Source: Anaerolineae bacterium (GTDB taxonomy: Bacteria > Chloroflexota > Anaerolineae > Aggregatilineales > Phototrophicaceae). Taken from it: a stretch of 44,253 nt of DNA. A model generated the notes under the pieces. It was not told the DNA's origin, searched no databases, and worked only from the letters and a program-made list of their open reading frames with translations. Below, one piece after another: positions 7,909 to 16,707 of the stretch; the stretch's first letter is position 1; the number at the start of each line of letters is the position of its first letter. Position numbers and translations under genes: made by a program. The stretch spans positions 1 through 44,253 of the forward strand of contig JALHNT010000059.1 in NCBI GenBank assembly GCA_022843385.1, written 5' to 3'.

Positions 7909-8670
7909 CTATGAGAACATGCGCGACGGCAAGCGCTGGCGCTTGTTATAAAACTCGTGGAAATTGTTGTTGCTGGTCCACAGGATGAAGTTGTAGAGAT
8001 TATTCAGCTTCTTGATGCCATCAAAAGCGATATTGAGGATATTCGCGCCATCGAGAGCTGAGTCATTCAGGTCGTACCACTTACCGATGCGCAGCCAGTC
8101 CTGACCATCGCAGAAGGTATTCATCCAATCATCGACGATGCGGCCATTGACCAGGGCGCTCACCGGCAGATGCATGTCATCCAGATGAGTGCCCGACCAG
8201 AAACCGACACGATAATCAGCGTCCAGTTCGCACAGCAGATTGCGGAAGGCGGCGCGGTGCTGGGGCAGTTCCAGCTTGCCGATCAGATTGGTCTGATCCC
8301 ACCAGGCTTTGGGGGACACGATCAATTCGATGGCGAAGTAATCGCGAGTCAGTCGCAGTTCAATCACCGGATGGCAGTAGGTATCGACAGCGCCTTCGAT
8401 GCTCACCCGTTCCTTGCCCATCAGCCGTTCAACTTTGTGGGCGGCTTCCTGGCTGCGGTAGTAGCTCAGAACGAGTGACTCATCATTAGCAAGGGTCGCA
8501 ACCGACTGGCGGGTGACGATGCTGTGCTTCTGCCAGCTCGGATGCAGATCGAGGTTGTGATTGCGGACGCGAGGTAGGATGCCGGTGTGCAGCTCCATCA
8601 ACTTCTGGCTCACGGTCTGGAAATCCTTGATCGCCGGAAAAACCTGCTGATCGTTGGTGAAGTAGAACAT
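7909..8670 (-). CDS. Conserved-looking soluble protein of unknown function
   Basis: 253 residues, not recognised. There is no signal peptide or membrane span. It starts MFYFTNDQQVFPAI and has a long N-terminal helix (FQTVSQKLMELHTG). A mixed alpha/beta centre with many His and Trp residues follows (HPVIELRLTRDYFAIELIV, FWSGTHLDDMHLPV). The end is basic and aromatic (NNLYNFILWTSNNNFHEFY, QRLPSRMF). The ordered secondary-structure pattern and its own terminator argue for a real gene. A weak SD (GGGG) lies about 7 nt before ATG. Single-gene unit between a methyltransferase and a BON-domain gene. Confidence 0.7.
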   Translation of the reverse strand: MFYFTNDQQVFPAIKDFQTVSQKLMELHTGILPRVRNHNLDLHPSWQKHSIVTRQSVATLANDESLVLSYYRSQEAAHKVERLMGKERVSIEGAVDTYCHPVIELRLTRDYFAIELIVSPKAWWDQTNLIGKLELPQHRAAFRNLLCELDADYRVGFWSGTHLDDMHLPVSALVNGRIVDDWMNTFCDGQDWLRIGKWYDLNDSALDGANILNIAFDGIKKLNNLYNFILWTSNNNFHEFYNKRQRLPSRMFS

Positions 8671-8875
8671 CCTGACACCCCTTAACGGATAATTGGCGTA
8701 CCGTAAAATCTGAATTAACTGTAAAGGGATTCAGCTCCAGATGCAATGCCTCTGCGCCAAAAATTCACAAATTTCAGGAAATCTTCAGGACTGATTCGAC
8801 CTACTCTAAATTATCCTATGTCACGGTAACGAGTCAGCCTCTAAAGACCGACCAACTGCGACTGGATGAGGTCAA

Positions 8876-9787
8876 TCATGGGCGGGGGCGTGAAGGCTGG
8901 GTTTTTTCGTTATCTTCATACCGCGACTGGCAGGCCAGGTATTCACTGATGAAATCACCGCTGTTGGTGGCGACCAGCAAGCCGGATAACTTCTGCACTT
9001 CCAACTGACCAAAATGATCGATCACACGGTTGACCTGTTCACGGACAATCAGCATCACATCATCCCAGTTGACTCCAGTCGGGAGTTCGGTTTCACGCAC
9101 CATTCGCGTGCTTTCCAGATAAGCGATCACCGGTTCTACGGCGGGGAAAACCAGCGTTCCCGGCAGATCGTAGCGGACTACCGCATAGAAATGACGCGCC
9201 AGCAGCCGTGTCCCACTTTCCAGCGTAAAGTTGTCGGTATGGTGTGCCGGGATGTGCATGGCGGTTGCGCCAGGCGGCATCAGCAGCGTTATAGCGCGGC
9301 GGATCAGCGTTTGTAGCTGCGGCATAGTGGTCACGCTGTTGGTGGTCGCCATAAGAAAACCGTCGGGTTTGAGGACGCGGGCGCATTCGACAACAGCTTT
9401 TTCCGGGTCATCGACATGAAACAGCATATGATTCGCCATCACCACATCGAATTGCTGTGCTGCAAATGGCAGATAGGCCGCATCCGCCTGGACTAGACGA
9501 TCGTGCTGCGGATGCCCGACCACCATAACCGGAAAGAGATCAACCCCGGTATACTCCACTGCTGGCAAGGATTCAATCAACGGCGCAAACCAGCGCCCCG
9601 GCCCACAGCCCACATCGAGCACTCGTTCGTCGCCGCGCCAGGAGACATTGCTCAGCGCCCATTGCGGATAATCAATGGCCGGCAAGCTGAACTGATCGTG
9701 AATATCCTGCCGTGTGCGCAGCGCATTTTCGCTGCTGTACATGCGACGGACGGCATCGGACTGGTCGGACTGGAACATAGTGATCAT
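8876..9787 (-). CDS. Class I SAM-dependent methyltransferase
   Basis: 303-residue methyltransferase (Methyltransf_11 type). Motif I is VLDVGCGPGRWFAPLI, the acidic strand-2 residue is in YTGVDLFPV, motif IV is FDVVMANHMLFHV, and LKPDGFLMATTNS is the post-IV loop. The C-terminal ~120 residues are an alpha-helical cap with HIPAHHTDNFTLESG, typical of small-molecule methyltransferases. The start may be ATG 9787 or the internal ATG 9778 (MFQSDQSD); the SD is weak for both. It is divergent from the PLP enzyme gene with a 118-bp shared region. The substrate is unknown. Confidence 0.88.
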   Translation of the reverse strand: MITMFQSDQSDAVRRMYSSENALRTRQDIHDQFSLPAIDYPQWALSNVSWRGDERVLDVGCGPGRWFAPLIESLPAVEYTGVDLFPVMVVGHPQHDRLVQADAAYLPFAAQQFDVVMANHMLFHVDDPEKAVVECARVLKPDGFLMATTNSVTTMPQLQTLIRRAITLLMPPGATAMHIPAHHTDNFTLESGTRLLARHFYAVVRYDLPGTLVFPAVEPVIAYLESTRMVRETELPTGVNWDDVMLIVREQVNRVIDHFGQLEVQKLSGLLVATNSGDFISEYLACQSRYEDNEKTQPSRPRP

Positions 9788-9791
9788 CTTC

Positions 9792-9821
9792 TTGCTGAAA
9801 GGACATCCCTATCACTACTAT
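9792..9821 (+). promoter_or_regulatory. Weak candidate promoter for the PLP enzyme gene
   Basis: TTGCTG (9792-9797) and TACTAT (9816-9821) are spaced 18 bp in the divergent region. A CCCTAT/ATAGGG inverted repeat (9807-9812, 9829-9834) overlaps the -10 and could be an operator. Match quality is modest. Confidence 0.25.
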
Positions 9822-9905
9822 ATGTGGAATAGGGCATGGCGCAACTTTAACATGCAGTTGTCTATTCTGCACAGCGAAAGTGCTGCACACAAGGGATATT
9901 CGTCG

Positions 9906-10847
9906 ATGGTTAGCATAACTGATATACAGGCGGCGCAACTGCGCCTTCAGCCTTACCTGCATCCAACTCCTCTGGAACCCGCGCCAGGACTGGGAGAAGG
10001 TATCTGGCTGAAGTTAGAAAATACCAATCGCACCCATTCGTTCAAGGCGCGTGGTGCGCTCAACGCCATGCTGACCCTTTCTGCCGAAGCCCGCGAACGG
10101 GGAATCATCACCGCCTCATCAGGCAACCATGCCCAGGGGGTGGCCTACGCAGCGCATTTGCTCGGACTGCACGCTCGCATTCTCATGCCGCGCCATACGC
10201 CGCAACGCAAGGTCGAAGGAGCGCGACGTTATGGTGCTGAGGTGGTGTTGTTCGGTGACAATTACGACCAGACCGAGCTGGAAGCCCGTCGTCTGGAACA
10301 GGTTGAAGGTCGCACGTTTGTCTCGCCTTACAACGACCCGCAGGTGGTAGGCGGGGCTGGCACCGTCGGTCTGGAGATACTGGACGAACTGCCCCAGGTC
10401 GAGCGCGTCATCGTCCCTGCAGGCGGCAGCGGGCTTATCTCAGGCATTGGCGTGGCACTCAAACATCAGCGTCCTGCCATCGAGGTCATTGGTGCGTGCT
10501 CAGTCAGCACCCCGGCACTCTACAACTTCATTCACCAGCAGCATCTGCCGCAGGTCTGGGATACGCTGGCCGAGGCGCTCTCAGGCGAGATTGAAGTCGG
10601 TTCGATCACCTTTGAGCTGACACGCCAGGTGGTGGATCGGGTGGCGCTGGTCAGCGAAGCAGCGATTGCCGAGGCCATGCGCTGGCTCATCCTGGAAGCC
10701 GGTTGGGTGGTCGAAGGTGGCGGCGCGGTCGGTGTGGCGGCGCTGCGCGGCGGTGCAGTGAAGCCGGATAAGCGAGCCACCGTGATTGTACTGACCGGCG
10801 GGAATGTCGATGGCGAGACGCTGCGGCAAGTCTTGGCGGAGGGGTAG
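9906..10847 (+). CDS. PLP-dependent threonine/serine ammonia-lyase-type enzyme
   Basis: 313-residue fold-type II PLP enzyme. The lysine that binds PLP is in THSFKARGA; the substrate/phosphate loops SSGNHAQGVAYAA and PAGGSGLISG are present, as is the C-terminal VVEGGGAVGVAAL. This is the threonine dehydratase/serine racemase group, giving 2-ketobutyrate or pyruvate plus ammonia. There is no ACT regulatory domain, so it is the short catabolic form rather than the isoleucine-feedback form. Serine racemase cannot be excluded. ATG 9906 has AAGGGA 8 nt upstream; the longer frame back to 9714 overlaps the divergent methyltransferase and is not coding-like. Confidence 0.87.
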   Translation: MVSITDIQAAQLRLQPYLHPTPLEPAPGLGEGIWLKLENTNRTHSFKARGALNAMLTLSAEARERGIITASSGNHAQGVAYAAHLLGLHARILMPRHTPQRKVEGARRYGAEVVLFGDNYDQTELEARRLEQVEGRTFVSPYNDPQVVGGAGTVGLEILDELPQVERVIVPAGGSGLISGIGVALKHQRPAIEVIGACSVSTPALYNFIHQQHLPQVWDTLAEALSGEIEVGSITFELTRQVVDRVALVSEAAIAEAMRWLILEAGWVVEGGGAVGVAALRGGAVKPDKRATVIVLTGGNVDGETLRQVLAEG

Positions 10848-10865
10848 ATCAATCCAACCCCTCCG
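10837..10865. terminator. Bidirectional hairpin between convergent genes
   Basis: CGGAGGGGT (10837-10845) and ACCCCTCCG (10857-10865) form a perfect 9-bp stem with an 11-nt loop. It overlaps the stop codon of the PLP enzyme gene and lies before the stop of the opposing gene. There is no long T-run on either side. Confidence 0.55.
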
Positions 10866-10872
10866 ACCGGCT

Positions 10873-11199
10873 TTAGAACTGGAAATCGCCGTTGACGCGC
10901 ACGACTTTCTGCCGGTAGTTGCTGACGAATTCCAGCAACCGGCGCTGCAACCGATCCCATTCCTGGCTGGAGAGGATCGTCCGCATGGCGTCAATATCTT
11001 CGGCCAGCCCTTCGGTCATAATCTGGGACTGGTTGTTCTGGCTGTAGGCGGTGTACCACGCGCCGGTTGGCTCCATACCCATGCGGGTGATGCCCGGCAC
11101 CCATTCGCGGACGACGAATTCGAAGTATTCCTGTTCACGTTCTGGCTTAATATCCCAGAACATGATGATCTTGACATTATCCTTGCCGAGTGACGACAT
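10873..11199 (-). CDS. Small protein of unknown function, possible dimeric alpha/beta-barrel fold
   Basis: 108-residue protein. The pattern beta (VKIIMFWDIKPE), long helix (REQEYFEFVVREWVPGIT), strand (TGAWYTAYSQ), helix, then a C-terminal helix (EWDRLQRRLLEFVSNYRQK) resembles dimeric ferredoxin-like barrels such as NIPSNAP/ABM proteins; this is inferred from pattern only. It lies 5-8 nt after the metallo-beta-lactamase-fold gene in the same direction, so the two are co-transcribed. The start is ATG 11199 with an AGGGGG SD; the adjoining ATG at 11202 is the alternative. Confidence 0.7.
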   Translation of the reverse strand: MSSLGKDNVKIIMFWDIKPEREQEYFEFVVREWVPGITRMGMEPTGAWYTAYSQNNQSQIMTEGLAEDIDAMRTILSSQEWDRLQRRLLEFVSNYRQKVVRVNGDFQF

Positions 11200-11207
11200 C
11201 ATTCCCC

Positions 11208-11855
11208 CTAAACGACTGCCTGCACCTGTGGCCTAAGGACGATAACCTGCGGCTGATCCGGGAATTCCGAGGCCGAGAGCTTCAACACATCCAATTCCTG
11301 CACGGTGGTGATGCCCATTGCTTTGGTGAATCGATCCAGCGGGTCGAGACTCAGCGTCATGCCGGGCAAGCTATAGTGCATCGGAATCACATAACTCGGT
11401 TCGATCAAGCCGACGACTTCCGCCGCCTGGCTGGCGCGCAGACCATTCCCGCCGCCCACCGGCAGCAGCAGCACATTCACTTCGCCAAAGGTCTCGATGG
11501 TCGATTGGTCGGGGATATGCGCCAGATCGCCCAGATGCAGCACCGTCACATTGTCATATTCCAGCCGAAAGCCGACGTTCCAGCGGGCATCCTTGCCTTC
11601 CATGTGGTGCAGATCAACCCCGGTGATGAATACGCCACCGATTTCGTACTCTCCTGGCCCGGTCAGGATATGGTTCGCGCCTTTGATGGCTTCGACGTAA
11701 TTGTGTCCCGGTTCGTCGTGGCTGATGGTGACGACATCAGCCTTCAGCTTGGGGACGGGCAGCCCCAACGTATCGGAAAAGGGATCGGTCACAATGGAAA
11801 TGCGGTTCCGCTCGGTAATGCGGAAGCAGCTATGTCCGTACCAAGTGATGTCCAA
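11208..11855 (-). CDS. Metallo-beta-lactamase-fold protein with altered metal motif
   Basis: 215 residues of the UPF0173-like MBL-fold group: start MDITWYGHSCFRI, then IVTDPF, VLHLGDLAHIP and VIPMHYSLPG. The classical HxHxDH motif reads SHDEPGHN: the first and last His remain, but the middle His is Glu and the Asp is Gly. H and D at HLGD and the final H of MHY are present. A binuclear zinc site may therefore be incomplete or changed. The start is a TTG at 11855 with AAGGA 8 nt upstream; no ATG fits. It forms an operon with the small protein gene that follows at once. Confidence 0.8.
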   Translation of the reverse strand: MDITWYGHSCFRITERNRISIVTDPFSDTLGLPVPKLKADVVTISHDEPGHNYVEAIKGANHILTGPGEYEIGGVFITGVDLHHMEGKDARWNVGFRLEYDNVTVLHLGDLAHIPDQSTIETFGEVNVLLLPVGGGNGLRASQAAEVVGLIEPSYVIPMHYSLPGMTLSLDPLDRFTKAMGITTVQELDVLKLSASEFPDQPQVIVLRPQVQAVV

Positions 11856-11940
11856 GCGATGTATCCTTACACTCTAGCGAGTATCTTCAAACGACCCATC
11901 TTAAACAAATGATAACCAAAGCGACAGGTTTTCTCAAATT

Positions 11941-12723
11941 ATGATACCCCATCACCCCGACCTTTTCCCTGACCCAAGGCATATCATCCAACTCGGCACG
12001 GGGCAGGTACAGACCCGCGCTGACCAGATTGATTTGTGCCTGCCCCCCGCTTCTGCCGATCAGTATCACGATGCCCAGATCAGCGATTATCATTCATCGC
12101 GTGACTTTCGCTGGTCGCCCCCGCTGCGGCTGACGGTGCGGGCGCAGATATGGGTTGACTCCACATCATCCCGCTCGCCGGTTGGCACCGCTGGCTTTGG
12201 CTTCTGGAACCACCCATTTGTGCCAGGGGAACGCGGCTTCCGACTGCCGAAAGCGGCCTGGTTCTTCTTTTCGTCACCCCCCAGCAACATGCGGCTGGCG
12301 GCTGGGGTGCCCGGCCCAGGGTGGAAAGCCGCCACTATTGACGCCACGCGCTGGCCGTTCCTGGCGCTGCTGCCCACTGCCCCACTCGGCTTCCTGTTGA
12401 TGCGGTTGCCACCTTTGTACCGCCGTCTGTGGCCTATAGCCCAGAGCGCAGTCGGCGTCAGCGAATGCCTGCTGCCGGAGAGCCTGCTGGCAGAACCACA
12501 TAGCTATACCCTGGATTGGCAACCTGATGGCCTGACCTTCAGGGTCGATGAGCAGGTGGTGCATCAGTGTGCCGCCGCGCCGCGTGGACGGCTGGGTCTC
12601 ATCGCTTGGATCGACAACCAGTATGCCATCGTGACGCCACAGGGACAGTTTGGCTTCGGTCTGGTGACGGTACCATTTAGCCAGCATCTTTTGCTGCATC
12701 AGGTCTTAATTGCACCCCTCTAG
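11941..12723 (+). CDS. Protein with GH16-like concanavalin-fold, probably non-catalytic
   Basis: 260 residues, no signal peptide. Segments typical of the GH16/laminarinase jelly roll are visible: LTVRAQIWVD, GTAGFGFWNHPF near residue 85, and HSYTLDWQPDGLTFRVDEQVV near residue 185, which corresponds to the conserved HTYxxxWxPDxIxxYVDG strand pair. The catalytic ExDxxE motif is not seen. A carbohydrate-binding or structural role is more likely than hydrolysis. The SD is poor (no purine run before ATG 11941). It stands alone between a minus-strand operon and yjjX. Confidence 0.65.
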   Translation: MIPHHPDLFPDPRHIIQLGTGQVQTRADQIDLCLPPASADQYHDAQISDYHSSRDFRWSPPLRLTVRAQIWVDSTSSRSPVGTAGFGFWNHPFVPGERGFRLPKAAWFFFSSPPSNMRLAAGVPGPGWKAATIDATRWPFLALLPTAPLGFLLMRLPPLYRRLWPIAQSAVGVSECLLPESLLAEPHSYTLDWQPDGLTFRVDEQVVHQCAAAPRGRLGLIAWIDNQYAIVTPQGQFGFGLVTVPFSQHLLLHQVLIAPL

Positions 12724-12933
12724 GATAGCACATTTTTTCGATTCCGAGTAGGGTAAAGTGTCATGCGACGGCCATTCAGCCTTTGATGGAACAGTGTAAA
12801 GAGTCTTCCGGAGACAGAGCAATAGCTCTATTCTTGACCGCCAATGAACCCTGGCATATGTTTAGCCTGTTCGATGGCTTGATCCATTGGCTATACTCGC
12901 CACTATACGATGAAGTCAACGAAGGGTCAGGCC

Positions 12934-13473
12934 ATGCCCCACCTCATCATTGCCTCCACCAATCCAGTCAAAATCCAGGCCGCGCAGCTCGGATTTCAGC
13001 AGCTTTTTCCAGCGGTCACGGTTACCGCCCAGGGTATCAGTGTGCCATCGGGGGTCAACCATCAGCCCATGACCGATGAAGAAACGCTGACCGGTGCACG
13101 CAACCGGGTGCAGGCGGCGCACCTGGCAGTACCGGAGGCAGATTACTGGTTTGGCATCGAAGGCGGCTGCGAAGAAAAGTTCGGCTCGTTATGGGCCTTC
13201 GCCTGGGTGGTGGCATTGCATGAGGACAGGATTGGCGAAGGGCGCACCGGGGCATTCAAACTGCCGCTGGAGATCGCCGATCTGGTGCGGCAAGGGGTGG
13301 AACTGGGCGAGGCCGATGATCGGGTGTTCGGACGCAGCAATTCCAAGCAGGGCAATGGCGCAGTCGGCATTCTGACGGGCGATGTGATTGACCGCACCGC
13401 GTACTACATTCACGCCGTTGTACTGGCACTCATTCCGTTCGTGAACCCGACCTTGCGCTTCCATCAGAGGTGA
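12934..13473 (+). CDS. yjjX: Non-canonical purine NTP phosphatase (inosine/xanthosine triphosphatase)
   Basis: 179-residue YjjX/NTPase family protein that hydrolyses ITP/XTP and keeps damaged purines out of nucleic acids. Evidence is the N-terminal IIASTNPVKIQAAQLGF (family start 'ASTNPVKxxA'), the central YWFGIEGGCEE (GIEGG loop), and the later DRVFGRSNSKQGNGAVGILT with VIDRTAYYIHAVVLAL. Length is normal. The start is ATG 12934 with AAGGG 7 nt upstream; the ATG at 12910 adds eight unneeded residues. Its last 44 bp overlap, on the opposite strand, the end of a response regulator gene. Confidence 0.87.
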   Translation: MPHLIIASTNPVKIQAAQLGFQQLFPAVTVTAQGISVPSGVNHQPMTDEETLTGARNRVQAAHLAVPEADYWFGIEGGCEEKFGSLWAFAWVVALHEDRIGEGRTGAFKLPLEIADLVRQGVELGEADDRVFGRSNSKQGNGAVGILTGDVIDRTAYYIHAVVLALIPFVNPTLRFHQR

Positions 13474-13837
13474 CCGGCATTAACTTGCGTACGACTGAAA
13501 GCAGGTCTTCCGGCAGGAAAGGTTTGCCAATAAAGGCCGAGCAGCCAAAACTCCTGGCGATACGCATCTCGGCCTCGCCGGTGCGGGCGGTGACGGCCAC
13601 AATCGGCGGCGCGTTCTGTCCACCGAGCTGCTTTTTGAGCAGCAGCACCATATTGCGCCCGTCAATGTCGGGCAGGTCGAAGTCCATCAGGATCAGGCCA
13701 GGGCGTTCGGCGCGCGCCATCTGCGCCCCTTGCAATCCACGCAGGGTATGTTTGATGGTATATCCAGCAGATGAAAGAATGCGGATCACCATATCGGCAT
13801 TGGACTGATTATCCTCAACCAGCAGTATATACGACAT
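13430..13837 (-). CDS. Single-domain response regulator (CheY-like)
   Basis: 135-residue receiver domain with no output domain. Acidic pocket E8/D9 (LLVEDN), phosphoacceptor D52 (LILMDFDLPD), T83 (AVTA) and K105 (IGKPF) are all present. It follows the other receiver and the hybrid kinase on the same strand (23 nt gap), so it should take phosphate from that kinase. Its C-terminal end (SDGSARSGSRTE) overlaps yjjX tail-to-tail by 44 bp. Confidence 0.92.
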   Translation of the reverse strand: MSYILLVEDNQSNADMVIRILSSAGYTIKHTLRGLQGAQMARAERPGLILMDFDLPDIDGRNMVLLLKKQLGGQNAPPIVAVTARTGEAEMRIARSFGCSAFIGKPFLPEDLLSVVRKLMPVTSDGSARSGSRTE

Positions 13838-13860
13838 GAAACACCTCGACGATTTGGCGA

Positions 13861-14214
13861 TCAGGATAGATAACGGTTGAGCGTATCGGCCAGTTGGTGA
13901 ATGGTGTACGGCTTCTGCAAAACCTCATTACAGCCCACTTCGTAACAATGCTCGACTTCGTTTGGCAGGCTCAACCCGGTCACGGCGACAACGGGTTGAG
14001 TATATCCATGTTGGCGCATAACCTGTACAAAGTCATAGCCCTGACGCGACTGATTGAGCATCAGATCAACCAGGATCAGGTCTGGCTGTTGACCGAGCGC
14101 CTGCCAGCCATCATCGATGTTGGTGCAGACCATCAATTCGTGCGGTGTGGAGCGGACATAGCGCTGCACCAGCGTGTAATCATTGGGTTCATCTTCAATG
14201 TAGAGAATGAGCAT
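13861..14214 (-). CDS. Single-domain response regulator
   Basis: 117-residue receiver: E7/D8 (LYIEDEP), phosphoacceptor D50 (LILVDLML), T79 (AVTG), K101 (LQKPY). There is no DNA-binding or enzymatic output domain. It lies 29 nt after the hybrid kinase and 23 nt before a second receiver. Two receivers without output imply either a phosphorelay, a phosphate sink, or action through a partner encoded elsewhere. Confidence 0.92.
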   Translation of the reverse strand: MLILYIEDEPNDYTLVQRYVRSTPHELMVCTNIDDGWQALGQQPDLILVDLMLNQSRQGYDFVQVMRQHGYTQPVVAVTGLSLPNEVEHCYEVGCNEVLQKPYTIHQLADTLNRYLS

Positions 14215-14243
14215 TGTGAATCCTTATCTGCTCCGTTGAAAAC

Positions 14244-16646
14244 TTAGGGAACGACCGGCGTTTGGGTCGAATTTATCACCGCTTGCAGCGCTTCTATGGC
14301 CGCTTCAGAAGTGAAGGGTTTCTGCAAATAGGAGACTGAGCCGAGCTTTTGCCGGCGGGCGGCATCGTCCTGTGCGCCGCACAGGATGACCGGGATATTG
14401 AGCGTCTGTGGATCGGCTTTCAGCACATCCAGAATGTTCCAGCCATTGACGCTGTTCTGTTCGATGTCGAGCAGGATGACATCTGGCAGCACGCTGACCG
14501 CCATCTCGTAGGCCATTGTGCCATCATCGGTCTCCAGCGCCAGGTGACCTTCGCGCTCCAGCGCCCCACGCAGATAATGACTGAGCGCCGTGTTATCCAT
14601 GACAAGCAGGATCGTCTGGTTGAGGACGCTGGTCGGCTCGCCATCATCGAAGAACTGGACCAGCTTATTGAGGTCGGTGTCCGCTGGTTTGGTCGGCAAC
14701 GTCTCTTCGCCGGTCATAATCGGGAGCGTGAAGCTAAAGGTGCTGCCCTTGCCGACTACACTGCTGACATCGAGATCCGTGCCATGCATTACACAAAGCT
14801 GCTTGCTGATGTCCAACCCCAGCCCGGTACCGCCGTAATGACGGTCGGTGTTGGCCTCGGCCTGGCGGTAGCGATCAAAGATGTGCGCCAGCGCTTTCTC
14901 CGGAATACCAATGCCGGTATCGACGATGGCAATCCGCACAGCATCGCCTTCCAGTCGCGCTTGCAATGTGACGGAGCCAGTCTGAGTGAACTTGATAGCG
15001 TTGGACATCAGATTGAGAATCACCTGACGAATACGCACCGGGTCGGCGTTGACGCGCGGCAGCGTCTCCGGGAAATCGGGGCGAATCTGTACCGGCTTGT
15101 CGCGCACCAGACCAATCGAGGTGGCGATGACGCCCTTGAAAATATCCAGCAGATCGGTTGATGACCGCTGCAATTCCAGCCGCCCGGCCTCGATCTTGCT
15201 CAGGTCGAGGATGTCATTGATGAGGCCAAGGAGATACTGACCATTCGTCATAATCAGGTCAACATCCTTGCGATAGACCTCCGGCAGTGGCTCATTGTCA
15301 TACATCATCGGCATATCACGCATCGAACTGGTGTAGCCGATGATGACGTTCAGCGGCGTCCGCAGTTCGTGACTCATGTTGGATAGAAAAACTGACTTGG
15401 CCTGACTGGCTTTCTCGGCCCGTCCCTGGGCTTCAGCTAACTGGGCGGTGCGTTCCACCACACGATGCTCCAGCGTATCGTAGGAGGTCTTGACTTCCTT
15501 AAGCATTTTATCGAAGGCAGTAGCGAGCTGCTCGATTTCATCGCCGGTGCGAACCAATGGCACCTGGGCATCCCATTGACCTTTACGTACTGCATCGGCG
15601 ACCTGTGACAGGCGTTGCACCGGACGGGTGATGGCACGGGTGATGAAGATGGCGATGACGACCGCTGCTGCCAGCGCGCCAATGGTGATGAGAAACACCA
15701 CTGCGCGAGCATTCACCACTTCCTGCAGGATGCTCTCAATCGGATATTCGTAGATGATGACCCACTGAATGTTCTCCTGACCGACCGGAGTCACGCGGAT
15801 GAACGTCTGCATCAGATCTGGGCGGTCGGCTGAACCAAAGAGGATACCTTCGCTGCGCTGCTGCGCTAGCATCGGGCCCGCATCGTTGGGTTTATCGCGG
15901 TAAAGCGTGTTGTTGTTCCGCAGGATATGGCTGTAAAGTTTGCTCTCGTCAGCAGTATTGAGCAGATACGAACCATCAGTCTTGACGATGGCGACGGTCT
16001 CGCCAGGACCGGAAGGCGCGGCGGCTGACAGAATGGCACGGGCATCAAGACGAATGGCGATCACGCCAGCGAATGCACCGTTGTTGCCATAAACGGGTGT
16101 AGCATAATCGATCACCGGCACATATGGTTGGCTGATCGCACCATCAACCCGATACAGATCGACATCGGAAATGTAGACCTGACCGGTAGAGAGATTGCTG
16201 GCTTCGACGAAATAGGCTTCGCCACCCAGATTAGTCAGCCGTTCAGACCCAACCACTGTCACTACCCCATCCTGCTTCACCAGGTGGAGTGCTTCCTGCC
16301 CGTCGGCTGCCAGCAAGCGCACTTCGCGATAATTGCCATTTTCCAGGAACGATTGCATGAAGCGCGTCAGACCCTCCAGCGATTGATCCGGAGCGCTGGC
16401 ATAACGACGCATCGCCGGCGCGCGACTAAGAAACAGCAAATTGCGCTCAATATCTTCCAGACGACGCTCGATTTCAGCAGCCTGCGTCTCGGCATTACGC
16501 AGCTTTTCTGACTGTGCGCCTTCCGTCACCGTGCGGCTGATTGAGTCGGTGGTGTAGTAGGTGATGATGCCGGTGGGAATGAGCAGAATCAGCATGAAGA
16601 CAATGATGAGTTTGGCTTGCAGACTGGCGCGGAGCAGTTTGAACAT
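14244..16646 (-). CDS. Hybrid sensor histidine kinase (dCache-HAMP-HisKA-HATPase-REC)
   Basis: 800-residue membrane kinase. TM1 is about 12-32; an extracytoplasmic domain (about 33-310) of double-Cache type follows (RYASAPDQS, YYTTDSI, VIDYATPVYGNNGAFAGVIAIRL); TM2 is about 318-340, then HAMP and a coiled coil. His426 lies in SHELRTPLN, with the N box NLMSNAIKF and G boxes DTGIGIP and GGTGLGL. The C-terminal receiver has D727 (LLDIEQ) and a QKPF lysine, but its acidic pair reads VMDN, with Met in place of one acid. It is directly downstream of an orphan periplasmic binding protein and upstream of two receivers: a complete sensing chain with no transporter. The binding protein may present ligand to the Cache domain, as known for ChvE-VirA or LuxP-LuxQ. 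Confidence 0.93.
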   Translation of the reverse strand: MFKLLRASLQAKLIIVFMLILLIPTGIITYYTTDSISRTVTEGAQSEKLRNAETQAAEIERRLEDIERNLLFLSRAPAMRRYASAPDQSLEGLTRFMQSFLENGNYREVRLLAADGQEALHLVKQDGVVTVVGSERLTNLGGEAYFVEASNLSTGQVYISDVDLYRVDGAISQPYVPVIDYATPVYGNNGAFAGVIAIRLDARAILSAAAPSGPGETVAIVKTDGSYLLNTADESKLYSHILRNNNTLYRDKPNDAGPMLAQQRSEGILFGSADRPDLMQTFIRVTPVGQENIQWVIIYEYPIESILQEVVNARAVVFLITIGALAAAVVIAIFITRAITRPVQRLSQVADAVRKGQWDAQVPLVRTGDEIEQLATAFDKMLKEVKTSYDTLEHRVVERTAQLAEAQGRAEKASQAKSVFLSNMSHELRTPLNVIIGYTSSMRDMPMMYDNEPLPEVYRKDVDLIMTNGQYLLGLINDILDLSKIEAGRLELQRSSTDLLDIFKGVIATSIGLVRDKPVQIRPDFPETLPRVNADPVRIRQVILNLMSNAIKFTQTGSVTLQARLEGDAVRIAIVDTGIGIPEKALAHIFDRYRQAEANTDRHYGGTGLGLDISKQLCVMHGTDLDVSSVVGKGSTFSFTLPIMTGEETLPTKPADTDLNKLVQFFDDGEPTSVLNQTILLVMDNTALSHYLRGALEREGHLALETDDGTMAYEMAVSVLPDVILLDIEQNSVNGWNILDVLKADPQTLNIPVILCGAQDDAARRQKLGSVSYLQKPFTSEAAIEALQAVINSTQTPVVP

Positions 16647-16667
16647 GTTTTTTCACCATCAGGAAAG

Positions 16668-16696
16668 ACGGCTGTGGTCGCGCTGACCACAGCCGT
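16668..16696 (-). terminator. Strong hairpin between binding-protein and kinase genes
   Basis: ACGGCTGTGGTC (16668-16679) and GACCACAGCCGT (16685-16696) form a perfect 12-bp stem with a 5-nt loop, starting 12 nt after the binding-protein stop. On the minus strand it is followed only by CTTTCC, so partial termination or 3' mRNA protection is likely. This would give high binding protein and low kinase levels. Confidence 0.75.
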
Positions 16697-16707
16697 TTCA
16701 GTCGAAC

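Noticed and set aside
9714..9905. N-terminal extension of the PLP enzyme
   Set aside because: It overlaps the divergent methyltransferase start and encodes no recognisable sequence; a good SD and the family start are at 9906.
11941..12723. Active GH16 glycosidase
   Set aside because: Only the fold-type strands are visible; the catalytic ExDxxE motif and a signal peptide are missing.
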